Positions 55,390-63,933 of a DNA stretch of 64,000 nucleotides are shown here, piece by piece. Position numbers and translations under genes: made by a program. The notes beneath the pieces were generated by a model. The model was not told the origin of the DNA. It saw nothing but the letters and a program-made list of their open reading frames with translations, and did not search any database. Location of the stretch: NCBI GenBank assembly GCA_004000515.1, contig CP034537.1:5656001-5720000 (forward strand), read 5' to 3'. This DNA is from Pseudomonas poae (GTDB taxonomy: Bacteria; Pseudomonadota; Gammaproteobacteria; Pseudomonadales; Pseudomonadaceae). Each line of letters begins with the position of its first letter. Within the stretch, counting starts at the first letter, position 1.

Positions 55390-56035
55390 TTACCAGTGCG
55401 CGCCGAACGTCTCGCGCAGTTCATCCAAAGCGGCCTGGTCCAATGGCGCAGGGCGCGGGTTGCTCATCAACCACAGGCGTGCGGTCTCTTCCAGTTCTTC
55501 CAGGGCGTAGCTGGCCTTGGCCACCGAGCTTTCCCAAACCACCGGCCCCAGCCGTTCGAGCATCACGCCGCGCACGCTGTTGGCCAGTAACGCGACCTGT
55601 TCGGCGACCTTCGGCGAACCGGGGCGCTGGTAGCCGATCAACGGAATGTGCCCGACCTTCATCACCTGATACGGCGTGAGCGGCGGCAAGATATCGTCCG
55701 CGCGCCACACGCCCGCCAGGGTCAACGCCACCAAGTGCGTGGAATGGGTGTGCACCACACCGCCCACCGTCGGGTTGCGGTCATACACCTGGCGATGCAG
55801 GGCCAGGGTCTTGGACGGTTTATCGCCGGACACCCACTCCCCCTTTCAGGTTGACCTTGGCGATAGCGGCGGGTGACAGCCGCCCCAGGCACACATCGGT
55901 CGGGGTGATCAGCCAACCATCATCGAGGCGCGCACTGATATTGCCCGCGCTGCCGACGGTATAACCGCGCTGGTACAGGCTGTGGCCGACGTCGCAGATT
56001 TCTTCGCGCTGGGCCTGTTCGTCGATGCCGCTCAT
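55390..56035 (-). CDS. otnC: 3-oxo-tetronate 4-phosphate decarboxylase OtnC (class II aldolase family; frame broken)
   Basis: AraD/FucA-type zinc enzyme of about 214 residues that decarboxylates 3-oxo-tetronate 4-phosphate to dihydroxyacetone phosphate. 'GHSLYQRGYTVGSAGNISARLDDGWLITPTDVCLGRL' at the N-terminus, zinc ligands in 'VVHTHSTHLVALTLAG' and a third His in the C-terminal part. One G is in excess near 55845 (KVNLKG..EWVSGDKPSKTLALH). The ATG at 56035 overlaps the otnK stop by four bases. Confidence 0.92.
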
Positions 56036-57324
56036 TGGGCACCTCCGGCCAGTTGCGCAAGGGCTTTGGCGAAGAAATCGCGGCCACCGAAGTTGCCGGA
56101 TTTCAGCGCCAGCGCCAGCGGTTCGGCAGAGCTGCTGACCGTAGCAGGCACACCCGGATCAATCTGCGCACCGATCTGCAGCAAGTTAACGCCCAGCGCC
56201 TTGACCACCGCGCCAGAGGTTTCGCCGCCGGCAATCACAAAGCGTCGTACGCCGCTTTCGCGCAGGCCGTGGGCAATCTCGCCCAACGCGTCCTCGACCA
56301 AGGCACCCGCACGTTCGACACCCAGTTGCTGCTGCACCGCCTTGACCTCTTCCGGGGTGCTGCTGGCGTAGATCAACACGGCTTGCGCGCTGTCGCGGGC
56401 AAACGCCAGGGCCTGCGCCACCACCGGTTCACCGGCTGCCACAGCCAGCGGGTCGATGCGCAGCGCCGGGCGACCGGCCTCACGCCAGGCCGCGACCTGG
56501 CCAAGTGTGGCTACCGACGCACTGCCGGCCAGCACCACTTCGCCACCGCCTACCACCGGCAACGACGCCACATCGAAGTCACGAAGTTTGCCCGCTCTGC
56601 GAAAATTATCCGGCAGGCCCAGGGCCAGACCCGAACCGCCAGTCAGCAACGGCAGGTCGGCACAGGCGCTGCCCAGGGTGTAGAGGTCTTGATCCGACAA
56701 CGCATCGGCGATGGCAATGCCCACGCCTTGCTCGCGCAGTTCGGCGATTTTCTGGCGGGTGGCGTCTACGCCCGCCGCCACGCTGTCATAGCGCAACAGG
56801 CCGACCGACAACTGGGTCTGGCTTTGCAGCACACGCACCAGGTTGGCATCGCCCATCGGCGTCAGCGGGTGATGCTGCATGCCGGACTCGCTGAGCAACT
56901 GGTCCTGCACAAACAGATGTCCACGGAAAATCGTGCGGCCGTTTTCCGGGAATGCCGGGCACGCCAGGGTGAAATCGCTGTCCAGGGCCTTGAGCAACGC
57001 TTCGCTGACCTGGCCGATATTGCCGGCGGCGGTGGAATCGAAGGTGGAGCAATACTTGAAAAAGATCTGCTCGCAGCCCTGCTCACGCAGCCAGGCCAGC
57101 GCGGCGAGGGATTCCTCCACAGCCTCGGTGGCTGGCGTAGTACGGGACTTGAGGGCGATGACGATGGCGTCCGCATCCAACCCGGCCGCAACTTCGCGAC
57201 TCGGGATGCCGATGCTCTGCACCGTGCGCATACCGCCACGCACCAGCATGTTGGCAAGGTCGGTGGCGCCGGTGAAGTCGTCGGCGATGCAGCCCAGCAA
57301 GGGGCGCGCGTTGGCAGTGGTCAT
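56032..57324 (-). CDS. otnK: 3-oxo-tetronate 4-kinase OtnK (DUF1537 family)
   Basis: ATP-dependent four-carbon acid sugar kinase, 430 residues, intact. 'LLGCIADDFTGATDLANMLVRGGMRTVQSIG' at the N-terminus (Asp-binding domain), 'FFKYCSTFDSTAAGNIGQVSEALL', 'CPAFPENGRTIFRGHLFVQDQLLSESGM', and C-terminal nucleotide-binding 'RRFVIAGGETSGAVVKALGV' with 'GNFGGRDFFAKAL'. Phosphorylates 3-oxo-tetronate made by LtnD/OtnI. Ten bases downstream of the ltnD stop. Confidence 0.95.
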   Translation of the reverse strand: MTTANARPLLGCIADDFTGATDLANMLVRGGMRTVQSIGIPSREVAAGLDADAIVIALKSRTTPATEAVEESLAALAWLREQGCEQIFFKYCSTFDSTAAGNIGQVSEALLKALDSDFTLACPAFPENGRTIFRGHLFVQDQLLSESGMQHHPLTPMGDANLVRVLQSQTQLSVGLLRYDSVAAGVDATRQKIAELREQGVGIAIADALSDQDLYTLGSACADLPLLTGGSGLALGLPDNFRRAGKLRDFDVASLPVVGGGEVVLAGSASVATLGQVAAWREAGRPALRIDPLAVAAGEPVVAQALAFARDSAQAVLIYASSTPEEVKAVQQQLGVERAGALVEDALGEIAHGLRESGVRRFVIAGGETSGAVVKALGVNLLQIGAQIDPGVPATVSSSAEPLALALKSGNFGGRDFFAKALAQLAGGAQ

Positions 57325-57334
57325 GACGCGTTCC

Positions 57335-58239
57335 TTAAACAGAGTCGGGCTTGGCGGTCGGCAGGTCGATGCTGGGGAAAATCTTGATCACCGCCGAGTC
57401 ATCCTCGCGGCCAAAACCGGCGCTGGAGGCTTGCATGAACATCTGGTGCGCCGTGGCCGACAGCGGCAGCGGGAATTTGCTGGCACGTGCGGTATCCAGC
57501 ACCAGGCCGAGGTCCTTGACGAAAATATCCACCGCCGACAGCGGCGTGTAGTCAGCCTTGAGAATGTGCGGCACGCGGTTCTCGAACATCCAGGAATTGC
57601 CGGCGCTGTGGGTGATCACCTCGTACAAGGCATCGGCGTCCACGCCTTCGCGCAGGCCAAGCGCCATAGCTTCGGCGGACGCAGCGATATGCACGCCGGC
57701 CAGCAACTGGTTGATGATTTTGACTTTGGAGCCCAGGCCATGGGCATCGCCCAGGCGATAGACCTTGCCCGCCATGCCTGCCAGTACGGTTTCGGCCTTG
57801 GCATACGCGGCTTGCGGACCGGAGGTCATCATGGTCATTTCGCCAGCCGCGGCCTTGGCCGCGCCGCCGAGATGGGCCCGTCTATATAGAGCAGGCCTTG
57901 ATCAGCCAGGCGCTGGCCCAGCTCTACGGCGTAGGTAGGTGCCACGGTGGCGCAACCGATCACCAGGCTGGCGGGGCGCATTGCGGCTACGGCGCCGTTT
58001 TCGCCGAACAGCACGGTTTCAGTCTGCTCCGCGTTGACCACCACCGTGATGATCACATCACAGGCTTCGGCCATTTGCGCCGGTGACGCGCACGCCACCC
58101 CGCCTTCGCTGGCGAATTGTTGGGTGACGGCGTCACGCACATCACAGGCATGCACCTTAAAGCCGGCACGCAGCAGCGAGCGGGCAATGCCCAGCCCCAT
58201 CGCGCCCAGACCAACAACACCGACATTCTTATTATTCAT
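57335..58239 (-). CDS. ltnD: L-threonate dehydrogenase LtnD (frame broken)
   Basis: NAD-dependent beta-hydroxyacid dehydrogenase of about 301 residues. Rossmann 'VGVVGLGAMGLGIARSLLRAGFKVHACD', substrate loop 'LLYIDGPISGGAAKAAAGEMTMMTSG' and catalytic Lys in 'GLGSKVKIINQLLAGVHIAASAEAMALG'. One G is missing near 57867. Start ATG 58239 (MNNKNVGVVG). First gene of the ltnD-otnK-otnC-gntP-otnI operon, the gene set reported for L-threonate and D-erythronate use. Confidence 0.93.
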
Positions 58240-58326
58240 TGGGTACTCCAGGGGAAAACGGCGGCAGACACCACACCGGCGAGCCGCGTTGGAATTGGAG
58301 TCGATCATCCACCAATGAACGGATTA

Positions 58327-58432
58327 TGTGAAGTATTTTTCTACTTAACATTTTTTAACATCGCACTTCACAACCACGTCCATCAGCGAACTCATCGGTG
58401 GCGCTTGTGCTTTACGTATTATGGTATACCAT
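58327..58432. promoter_or_regulatory. ltnD / DUF1185 divergent promoter with two palindromes
   Basis: TGTGAAGT (58327-58334) and its inverse ACTTCACA (58365-58372) lie nearer ltnD and may be the site of the DeoR regulator. ATGGTATACCAT (58421-58432), a perfect 12-base palindrome of the GntR form, lies 36 bases before the DUF1185 start and is the likely site of the GntR regulator at 62027. Confidence 0.55.
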
Positions 58433-58467
58433 CATACGCAAACCACCCACCTCAGATGGAGCAGCTC

Positions 58468-59059
58468 ATGAGTTTCGAAATCCGCAAAATCGTCAGCTAT
58501 GTAGAAGAAACCTTTATCGAAGGCGGCAAGGCCTCCGACACCCCAGTGAAAATGGTCGGCCTGGCCGTCGTGCTGAAAAAACCCTTGGCTGGGCCGTGGT
58601 TTTGTCGAAGACCTGAAGCCGGAAATCCGTGCCAACTGCTCCGACCTCGGCGCACTGATGGTCGAGCGCCTGGTGGGCATCATCGGCGGTGCCGAGAACA
58701 TTGAGGCCTACGGTAAAGCAGCGGTAGTCGGGGCTGATGGCGAGATCGAGCACGCCTCGGCAATCATCCACACCCTGCGCTTCGGCAATCACTACCGTGA
58801 AGCGGTAAAAGCCAAGAGCTACCTGAGCTTCACCAACAAGCGTGGCGGCCCGGGCACCTCGATCCAGATACCGATGATGCACAAGGACGACGAAGGCCTG
58901 CGCTCGCACTACATCACCCTGGAGATGCAGATCGAAGACGCGCCGCGTGCCGACGAAATCGTCGTGGTACTGGGTTGCGCCGATGGCGGCCGCCTGCACC
59001 CACGCATCGGCAACCGCTACATCGACCTGGAAGAACTGGCCGCCGAAAAAGCCCAGTAA
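58468..59059 (+). CDS. DUF1185 'amino acid synthesis' family protein (frame broken)
   Basis: About 196 residues, no signal peptide. Known only as the DUF1185 family, whose biochemical role is unproven. Visible: 'IRKIVSYVEETFIEGGKASDTPVKMVGLAVVLKKPWLGRGFVEDLKP', 'GKAAVVGADGEIEHASAIIHTLRFGNHYREAV', 'FTNKRGGPGTSIQIPMMHKDDEGLRSHY'. One T is in excess near 58585. First gene of an operon with a hydrolase, an aldehyde dehydrogenase and a flavin reductase, so it probably acts in the same degradation route. Confidence 0.88.
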
Positions 59060-59102
59060 GCACGGCAGGCACCCCAATAAAAAAGGCATGCAGGAGCGCT
59101 CC

Positions 59103-59936
59103 ATGATTCGGCTCACCGCTGAACGCACCCCGGCTGGCACCAGTTATCTGGCGACCGGCCAAGGCCAGCCTGTGGTTTTGATCCACGGCGTGGGCCTGAA
59201 TAAAGAAATGTGGGGCGGGCAAGTCGTTGGCCTGGCCACGAATTACCGCGTGATCACCTACGACATGCTCGGCCATGGCGCCAGCCCGCGCCCGGCCGCC
59301 GGCACGCCGCTGTTGGGCTATGCCGACCAATTGCTGGAACTGCTCGATCACCTGGAACTGCCGCAGGCCACGGTGATCGGGTTTTCCATGGGCGGCCTGG
59401 TCGCCCGGGCGTTTGCCCTGCATTACCCCGAACGCCTCAAAGGCCTGGTGGTGCTTAACAGTGTGTTCAACCGCAGCCCCGAGCAGCGCGCCGGCGTGAT
59501 CGCCCGCACCGCCCAGGCCGCCGAACACGGGCCGGACGCCAACGCGGAAGCTGCGCTGTCACGCTGGTTCAGCCGTGAGTACCAGGCGGCCAACCCGGCG
59601 CAAATCGCGGCACTGCGCGAAACCCTGGCGGGCAACGACCCCCAGGGCTACCTCACGACTTACGAGCTGTTTGCAACCCAGGACATGTACCGCGCCGACG
59701 ACCTCAAGAGCCTGCGCGCACCCACCCTGGTTGCCACCGGCGAACTCGACCCCGGCTCAACCCCGGAAATGGCCCGGCAACTGGCCGATCGAATTCCCGG
59801 CGCCACCGTTGCGGTGCTGGCCGAGCAACGGCATATGATGCCGGTAGAATCGCCGCGCCTGGTCAACCAGTTGCTGCTGGGCTTTCTTGACACGGTGTAC
59901 GCCCAAAACAATCCAATAAAGGGGATCGTTGCATGA
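59103..59936 (+). CDS. Alpha/beta-fold hydrolase
   Basis: 277-residue intact hydrolase. Oxyanion-hole 'VVLIHGVGLNKEMWGGQV', nucleophile elbow 'VIGFSMGGLVARAFALHYPERLKGLVVLNSVF' with Ser, acid Asp in 'LVATGELDPGSTPEMAR' and His in 'AEQRHMMPVESPRLVNQLL'. Resembles carboxyl-ester or ring-opening hydrolases of the RutD/PcaD type. ATG 59103 (MIRLTAERTPAG). The 3' end overlaps the aldehyde dehydrogenase start by four bases. Confidence 0.92.
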   Translation: MIRLTAERTPAGTSYLATGQGQPVVLIHGVGLNKEMWGGQVVGLATNYRVITYDMLGHGASPRPAAGTPLLGYADQLLELLDHLELPQATVIGFSMGGLVARAFALHYPERLKGLVVLNSVFNRSPEQRAGVIARTAQAAEHGPDANAEAALSRWFSREYQAANPAQIAALRETLAGNDPQGYLTTYELFATQDMYRADDLKSLRAPTLVATGELDPGSTPEMARQLADRIPGATVAVLAEQRHMMPVESPRLVNQLLLGFLDTVYAQNNPIKGIVA

Positions 59937-61414
59937 CGCTTGAACGCTTCCAGATGTGCATCGGCGGTGAATGGGTCGATGCCCTGTCCGGCAAGACCTT
60001 CGACAGCCTCAACCCGGCGCTGGCCGAACCCTGGGCGCAACTGCCCGACGCGGATGAAGCCGATGTGGAGCGCGCCGTGCAGGCCGCGCAAACGGCTTTC
60101 GACAGCCCGGCCTGGCGTGGCCTCACCGCCACGGCGCGGGGCAAACTGCTGCGCCGCCTGGGCGATTTGATCGCCGAGAACAAAGAGCAACTGGCCCAAC
60201 TGGAAAGCCGCGACAACGGCAAGCTGATCCGCGAAACCCGTGGCCAGGTCAGCTACCTGCCGGAGTTTTTCCACTACACCGCAGGCTTGGCCGACAAGCT
60301 TGAAGGCGGCACCCTGCCGCTGGACAAGCCTGACCTGTTTGCCTACACCGTGCATGAAGCCATGGGCGTGGTCGCCGCGATCATTCCGTGGAACAGCCCG
60401 CTGTACCTGACCGCGATCAAGCTCGCCCCGGCCTTGGCGGCGGGCAATACCATCGTGATCAAGCCTTCGGAACACGCCTCGGCGACCATTCTCGAGCTGG
60501 CGCGTCTGGCGCTGGAAGCTGGCATTCCGGCGGGCGTGGTCAACGTGGTCACAGGCTTTGGCCCCAGCACCGGCGCCGCCCTCACCCGCCACCCGCTGGT
60601 GCGCAAGATCGCCTTCACCGGCGGTGCAGCCACCGCTCGCCATGTGGTGCGCAGCAGCGCGGAGAACTTCGCCAAGCTGTCCCTGGAACTGGGTGGCAAG
60701 TCGCCGAACATCATCTTCGCCGATGCCGACCTGGACAGCGCCATCAACGGTGCGATTGCCGGTATCTATGCCGCGTCCGGGCAAAGCTGCGTGTCCGGTT
60801 CGCGCCTGCTGGTGCAGGATGAAATCTACGACGAATTCGTCGAACGCCTGGTGGCGCGTGCCCAACGCATCCGCATCGGCAACCCCCAGGATGACGCCAG
60901 CGAAATGGGCCCCATGGCCACCGCGCAGCAACTGGCGGTGGTCGAAGGCCTGGTGGCTGACGCGATTGCCGAAGGCGCTCGCCTGCGTACCGGCGGCAAA
61001 CGCCCGCAGAACCTGGGCGAAGGCTGGTTCTATGAGCCGACGCTGTTCGAATGCGACCGCAACTCGATGAAGATCATGCAGGAAGAAGTGTTCGGCCCGG
61101 TGGCCTCGGTCATTCGCTTCAAAGACGAAGCCGAAGCCCTGGCCATCGCCAATGACTCACAGTTTGGCCTCGCCGCCGGCATCTGGACCCGCGACCTCGG
61201 CCGCGCCCATCGCCTGGCCCGTGACGTGCGCTCAGGCATCATCTGGGTCAACACTTACCGCGCCGTGTCGGCCATGGCGCCGATTGGCGGCTTCAAGAAC
61301 AGTGGCTATGGACGCGAAAGCGGCATCGATTCGGTGCTGGCCTACACCGAGCTGAAAACGGTGTGGATCAACCTGTCCCAGGCACCGATGCCTGATCCTT
61401 TTGTGATGCGTTAA
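59933..61414 (+). CDS. NAD(P)-dependent aldehyde dehydrogenase
   Basis: 493-residue intact enzyme. 'GVVAAIIPWNSPLYLTAIKLAPALAAGNTIVIKPSEHAS', 'KIAFTGGAATARHVV', 'LSLELGGKSPNIIFADADLD' (Glu) and catalytic Cys in 'YAASGQSCVSGSRLLV', then 'EEVFGPVASVIRF'. The SCVSGSR context differs from the common GQxC motif of betaine or succinate-semialdehyde enzymes. ATG 59933 overlaps the upstream stop. Expected to oxidise an aldehyde released by the hydrolase or an unseen oxygenase. Confidence 0.93.
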   Translation: MTLERFQMCIGGEWVDALSGKTFDSLNPALAEPWAQLPDADEADVERAVQAAQTAFDSPAWRGLTATARGKLLRRLGDLIAENKEQLAQLESRDNGKLIRETRGQVSYLPEFFHYTAGLADKLEGGTLPLDKPDLFAYTVHEAMGVVAAIIPWNSPLYLTAIKLAPALAAGNTIVIKPSEHASATILELARLALEAGIPAGVVNVVTGFGPSTGAALTRHPLVRKIAFTGGAATARHVVRSSAENFAKLSLELGGKSPNIIFADADLDSAINGAIAGIYAASGQSCVSGSRLLVQDEIYDEFVERLVARAQRIRIGNPQDDASEMGPMATAQQLAVVEGLVADAIAEGARLRTGGKRPQNLGEGWFYEPTLFECDRNSMKIMQEEVFGPVASVIRFKDEAEALAIANDSQFGLAAGIWTRDLGRAHRLARDVRSGIIWVNTYRAVSAMAPIGGFKNSGYGRESGIDSVLAYTELKTVWINLSQAPMPDPFVMR

Positions 61415-61426
61415 GAGGCCAACTCC

Positions 61427-61912
61427 ATGATCGAACCCGGCATTTACAAAGACGTGATGAGCTCGTTCCCGTCTGGCGTCACGGTGGTCACCACCCTCGA
61501 CCCGGACGGCGGCATCGTCGGTATCACCGCCAGCGCGTTCAGTGCGCTGTCGATTGACCCGGCGCTGGTGCTGTTCTGCCCCAACTATGCGTCCGACACT
61601 TACCCGATCCTGCGCGACAGCAAGCGCTTTGCGATTCACCTGCTGTCCGCCGACCAAACCGCCGAAGCCTACGCGTTTGCCGGCAAGGGCAAGGAAAAGG
61701 CCAAGGGCATCGAGTGGCACCTGAGCGAGCTGGGCAATCCGCTGCTGGCCAAGGCCACGGCAATCATCGAGTGCGAGCTGTGGCGCGAGTACGACGGCGG
61801 CGATCACGCGATCATCGTCGGCGCGGTGAAGAACCTGATCCTGCCCGCGCAACCGGTCACGCCGATGATCTACCACAAGGGCAAGCTTGGGCCTTTGCCA
61901 GCCCTGGCCTGA
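61427..61912 (+). CDS. Flavin reductase (HpaC/RutF-like) family protein
   Basis: 161-residue intact FMN-binding split-barrel protein. 'KDVMSSFPSGVTVVTTLDPDGGIVGITASAFSALSIDPALVLFC' is the flavin-reductase signature, followed by 'FAIHLLSADQTAEAYAFAGKG' and 'GGDHAIIVGAVKNL' (His of the family D-H-x-I motif). Such proteins give reduced flavin to a two-component monooxygenase, but no oxygenase gene is in the operon. Twelve bases after the dehydrogenase stop. Confidence 0.93.
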   Translation: MIEPGIYKDVMSSFPSGVTVVTTLDPDGGIVGITASAFSALSIDPALVLFCPNYASDTYPILRDSKRFAIHLLSADQTAEAYAFAGKGKEKAKGIEWHLSELGNPLLAKATAIIECELWREYDGGDHAIIVGAVKNLILPAQPVTPMIYHKGKLGPLPALA

Positions 61913-62026
61913 GGCGCGCCGGGGGTCGTGAGGGTTTGTCGCTTAAAGGACGCCGCGTGATAAACTCGCCGACAATTTAGGCCCACGATCGGCCCCCAGT
62001 TAACCGTTACATACAGAGCAGACCCC

Positions 62027-62779
62027 ATGAAACGCCTGCCACTCGACGACAGCTTCAAGGTCAATCACAACCCGGTCACCCTGCGGGAAATCGTGCTGGA
62101 GAAACTGCGCAGCGCGATCATGAACTTCCAACTGTTGCCAGGCGACCGCTTGGTGGAGCGCGACCTGTGCGACCGCCTCGGCGTCAGCCGCACCTCGGTG
62201 CGTGAAGCCTTGCGTCACCTGGAGTCCGAAGGCCTGGTGGAATTCGCCGATGCCAAGGGCCCACAGGTGGCAATCATCACCCTGGCCGACGCGGTCGACA
62301 TCTACGAGCTGCGTTGCGTGCTCGAAGGCTTGATCGTGCAATTGTTCACCCTGCGCGCCAAGGCCAAGGACATCAAGGCCCTGGAAAAAGCCCTGGACGA
62401 CAACCGCAAGGCCCTCAAGGACGGTGAGTTGCAGCAGGTGATCGACTCGGTGCAGGGCTTCTACGACGTGCTGCTGGAAGGCTCGGGCAACCACGTTGCC
62501 GCCACGCAACTGCGCCAGTTGCAGGCGCGTATCAGCTACTTGCGTGCCACCTCGGTGTCCCAGGAAAACCGCCGTGGCGCCAGCAACCAGGAAATGGAAC
62601 GCATGGTCGAGGCGATCAAGAGCCGCGACCCACTGGCCGCCCACCAGGCCTGCGTCGATCACGTGCGCGCCGCCGCCGCCGTGGCCCTGGACTACCTCAA
62701 GCGCAAACAGGAAGAGACCGGCAAGGTCCCTGAGATCACCCTGCCCATCGCCCTCAAAGAACCGCGCATAGGTCACTGA
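62027..62779 (+). CDS. GntR-family regulator with FCD domain
   Basis: 250-residue intact regulator. HTH '[57 protein letters not shown]', then an FCD effector domain ('[22 protein letters not shown]', '[30 protein letters not shown]', '[22 protein letters not shown]'). Last regulator of the DUF1185 operon; the TGGTATACCA palindromes at 58422 and 47278 have the form expected of its operator. Three bases before the NUDIX start. Confidence 0.93.
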   Translation: MKRLPLDDSFKVNHNPVTLREIVLEKLRSAIMNFQLLPGDRLVERDLCDRLGVSRTSVREALRHLESEGLVEFADAKGPQVAIITLADAVDIYELRCVLEGLIVQLFTLRAKAKDIKALEKALDDNRKALKDGELQQVIDSVQGFYDVLLEGSGNHVAATQLRQLQARISYLRATSVSQENRRGASNQEMERMVEAIKSRDPLAAHQACVDHVRAAAAVALDYLKRKQEETGKVPEITLPIALKEPRIGH

Positions 62780-62781
62780 CC

Positions 62782-63344
62782 ATGTTCAGCCCCAGCTTTT
62801 GCCCGAAATGCGGCGGCAGTGACCTAGGTCACCAGCTGCCACCGGGCGACACCCATGAGCGCCTGATGTGCCGGGGCTGCGGCTATATCCACTACATCAA
62901 CCCGAAGATCATTGCCGGCTGCATCATTGAGCAGGACGGCAAGTACCTGTTGTGCCAACGGGCGATTCCACCGCGCCCCGGCACTTGGACGCTACCGGCT
63001 GGTTTCATGGAAGGGGTGAAACCACTGAGCAGGCGGCGTTGCGCGAGGTGTGGGAAGAAAGCGGCGTGCGGGCGGAAATCGTCTCGCCTTACTCGATCTT
63101 CAGCGTGCCCAAGATCAGTGAGGTGTACATCATCTTTCGCGCCATTGCGCTGGAGATCACCGGGCAATTTGGGCCGGAGACGCTGGACTACAAATTCTTT
63201 GCACCCGAGGACATTCCTTGGGAGAGCATCTACTACCCGGCGATCCGGCAGATTCTCGAGCGGTATATCGAGGAGCGGCAGGCCGGGGTGTATGGCATCT
63301 ACATTGGTAATGATGACAGCGGCAAGATCCATTTCATTCGGTGA
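62782..63344 (+). CDS. NUDIX hydrolase with zinc-ribbon N-terminus (frame broken)
   Basis: About 187 residues. Zinc ribbon '[28 protein letters not shown]' with two CxxC pairs, then the NUDIX box G-x5-E-x7-REVWEESGV in '[19 protein letters not shown]', preceded by '[13 protein letters not shown]'. Similar to NADH-pyrophosphatase-like NUDIX enzymes. One G is missing near 63016. Substrate unknown. It follows the GntR gene closely and may be co-transcribed. Confidence 0.92.
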
Positions 63345-63367
63345 TTTCCCGGTTGGACACAATTCAA

Positions 63368-63462
63368 AATGTGGGAGCGGGCTTGCTCGCGAATGCAGTG
63401 TGTCAGTCAACACATTCATTGGCTGATCCACCGCATTCGCGAGCAAGCCCGCTCCCACATTT
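63368..63462. repeat. REP doublet (TGTGGGAGC family)
   Basis: Inverted pair AATGTGGGAGCGGGCTTGCT and AGCAAGCCCGCTCCCACATT after the NUDIX gene. Confidence 0.92.
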
Positions 63463-63503
63463 TGACCGTGCCTGGCTTCCTTACCCTGTGAAATCTGCTC
63501 TTC

Positions 63504-63606
63504 TGTGGGAGCTGGCTTGCCTGCGATGGCATCAACAGGGTATGCCTGAAGTACCGAGTTGCCTGCATCGCAGCGGTGCGGCGATCCGACAAGCCAGCTC
63601 CCACAT
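63504..63606. repeat. REP doublet with a 16-base insert in one arm
   Basis: Left unit TGTGGGAGCTGGCTTGCCTG. The right unit GCATCGCAG..CAAGCCAGCTCCCACA is interrupted at 63574-63589 by CGGTGCGGCGATCCGA, the inverse (14 of 16 identical) of the insert at 27348-27363. Confidence 0.88.
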
Positions 63607-63657
63607 TTGAACGGTGATCGGCAAAAAACCGGTCGGCTCTAAGGCCGCCGCGCTCTT

Positions 63658-63933
63658 GCTTTTGATCTAGAAGCGCCCCGTCAAACACGCTGGCCGAACG
63701 CAGGCTTTGGAGCGTGGGTAACCCGGCAGGACGCCGGGTTAGCCGCGCTGGGCCAAGGATGGCCCATCGCGGCGGCCCACGCTCCAAAGCCGGAGTGAGG
63801 GCACACCGAGCATGAGCGAGGTGCCGAGTGTTGGGGCGAAGGCCTTTGCTTACTTTTGGGCCTTTCCAAAAGTGAGTCGCTGTAAAGCGAAACCATAAGC
63901 AGCCGTTACCTAGCCAACGGATATACACCCAAC
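63658..63933. repeat. 275-bp structured repeat, copy 2
   Basis: Matches 27427-27701. Stem A: 63703-63718 with 63776-63791 (16 perfect pairs). Stem B: 63742-63747 with 63768-63773 and 63750-63755 with 63760-63765. Stem C: CTTACTTTTG with CAAAAGTGAG. Stem D: 63877-63881 with 63886-63890. Differences from copy 1 in the stems occur on both sides. Small open frames here (such as MGHPWPSAANPAS on the minus strand) are probably not genes. Confidence 0.88.

Noticed and set aside
63416..63928. 170-codon minus-strand frame at the right end
   Set aside because: Consists wholly of REP and structured-repeat sequence.
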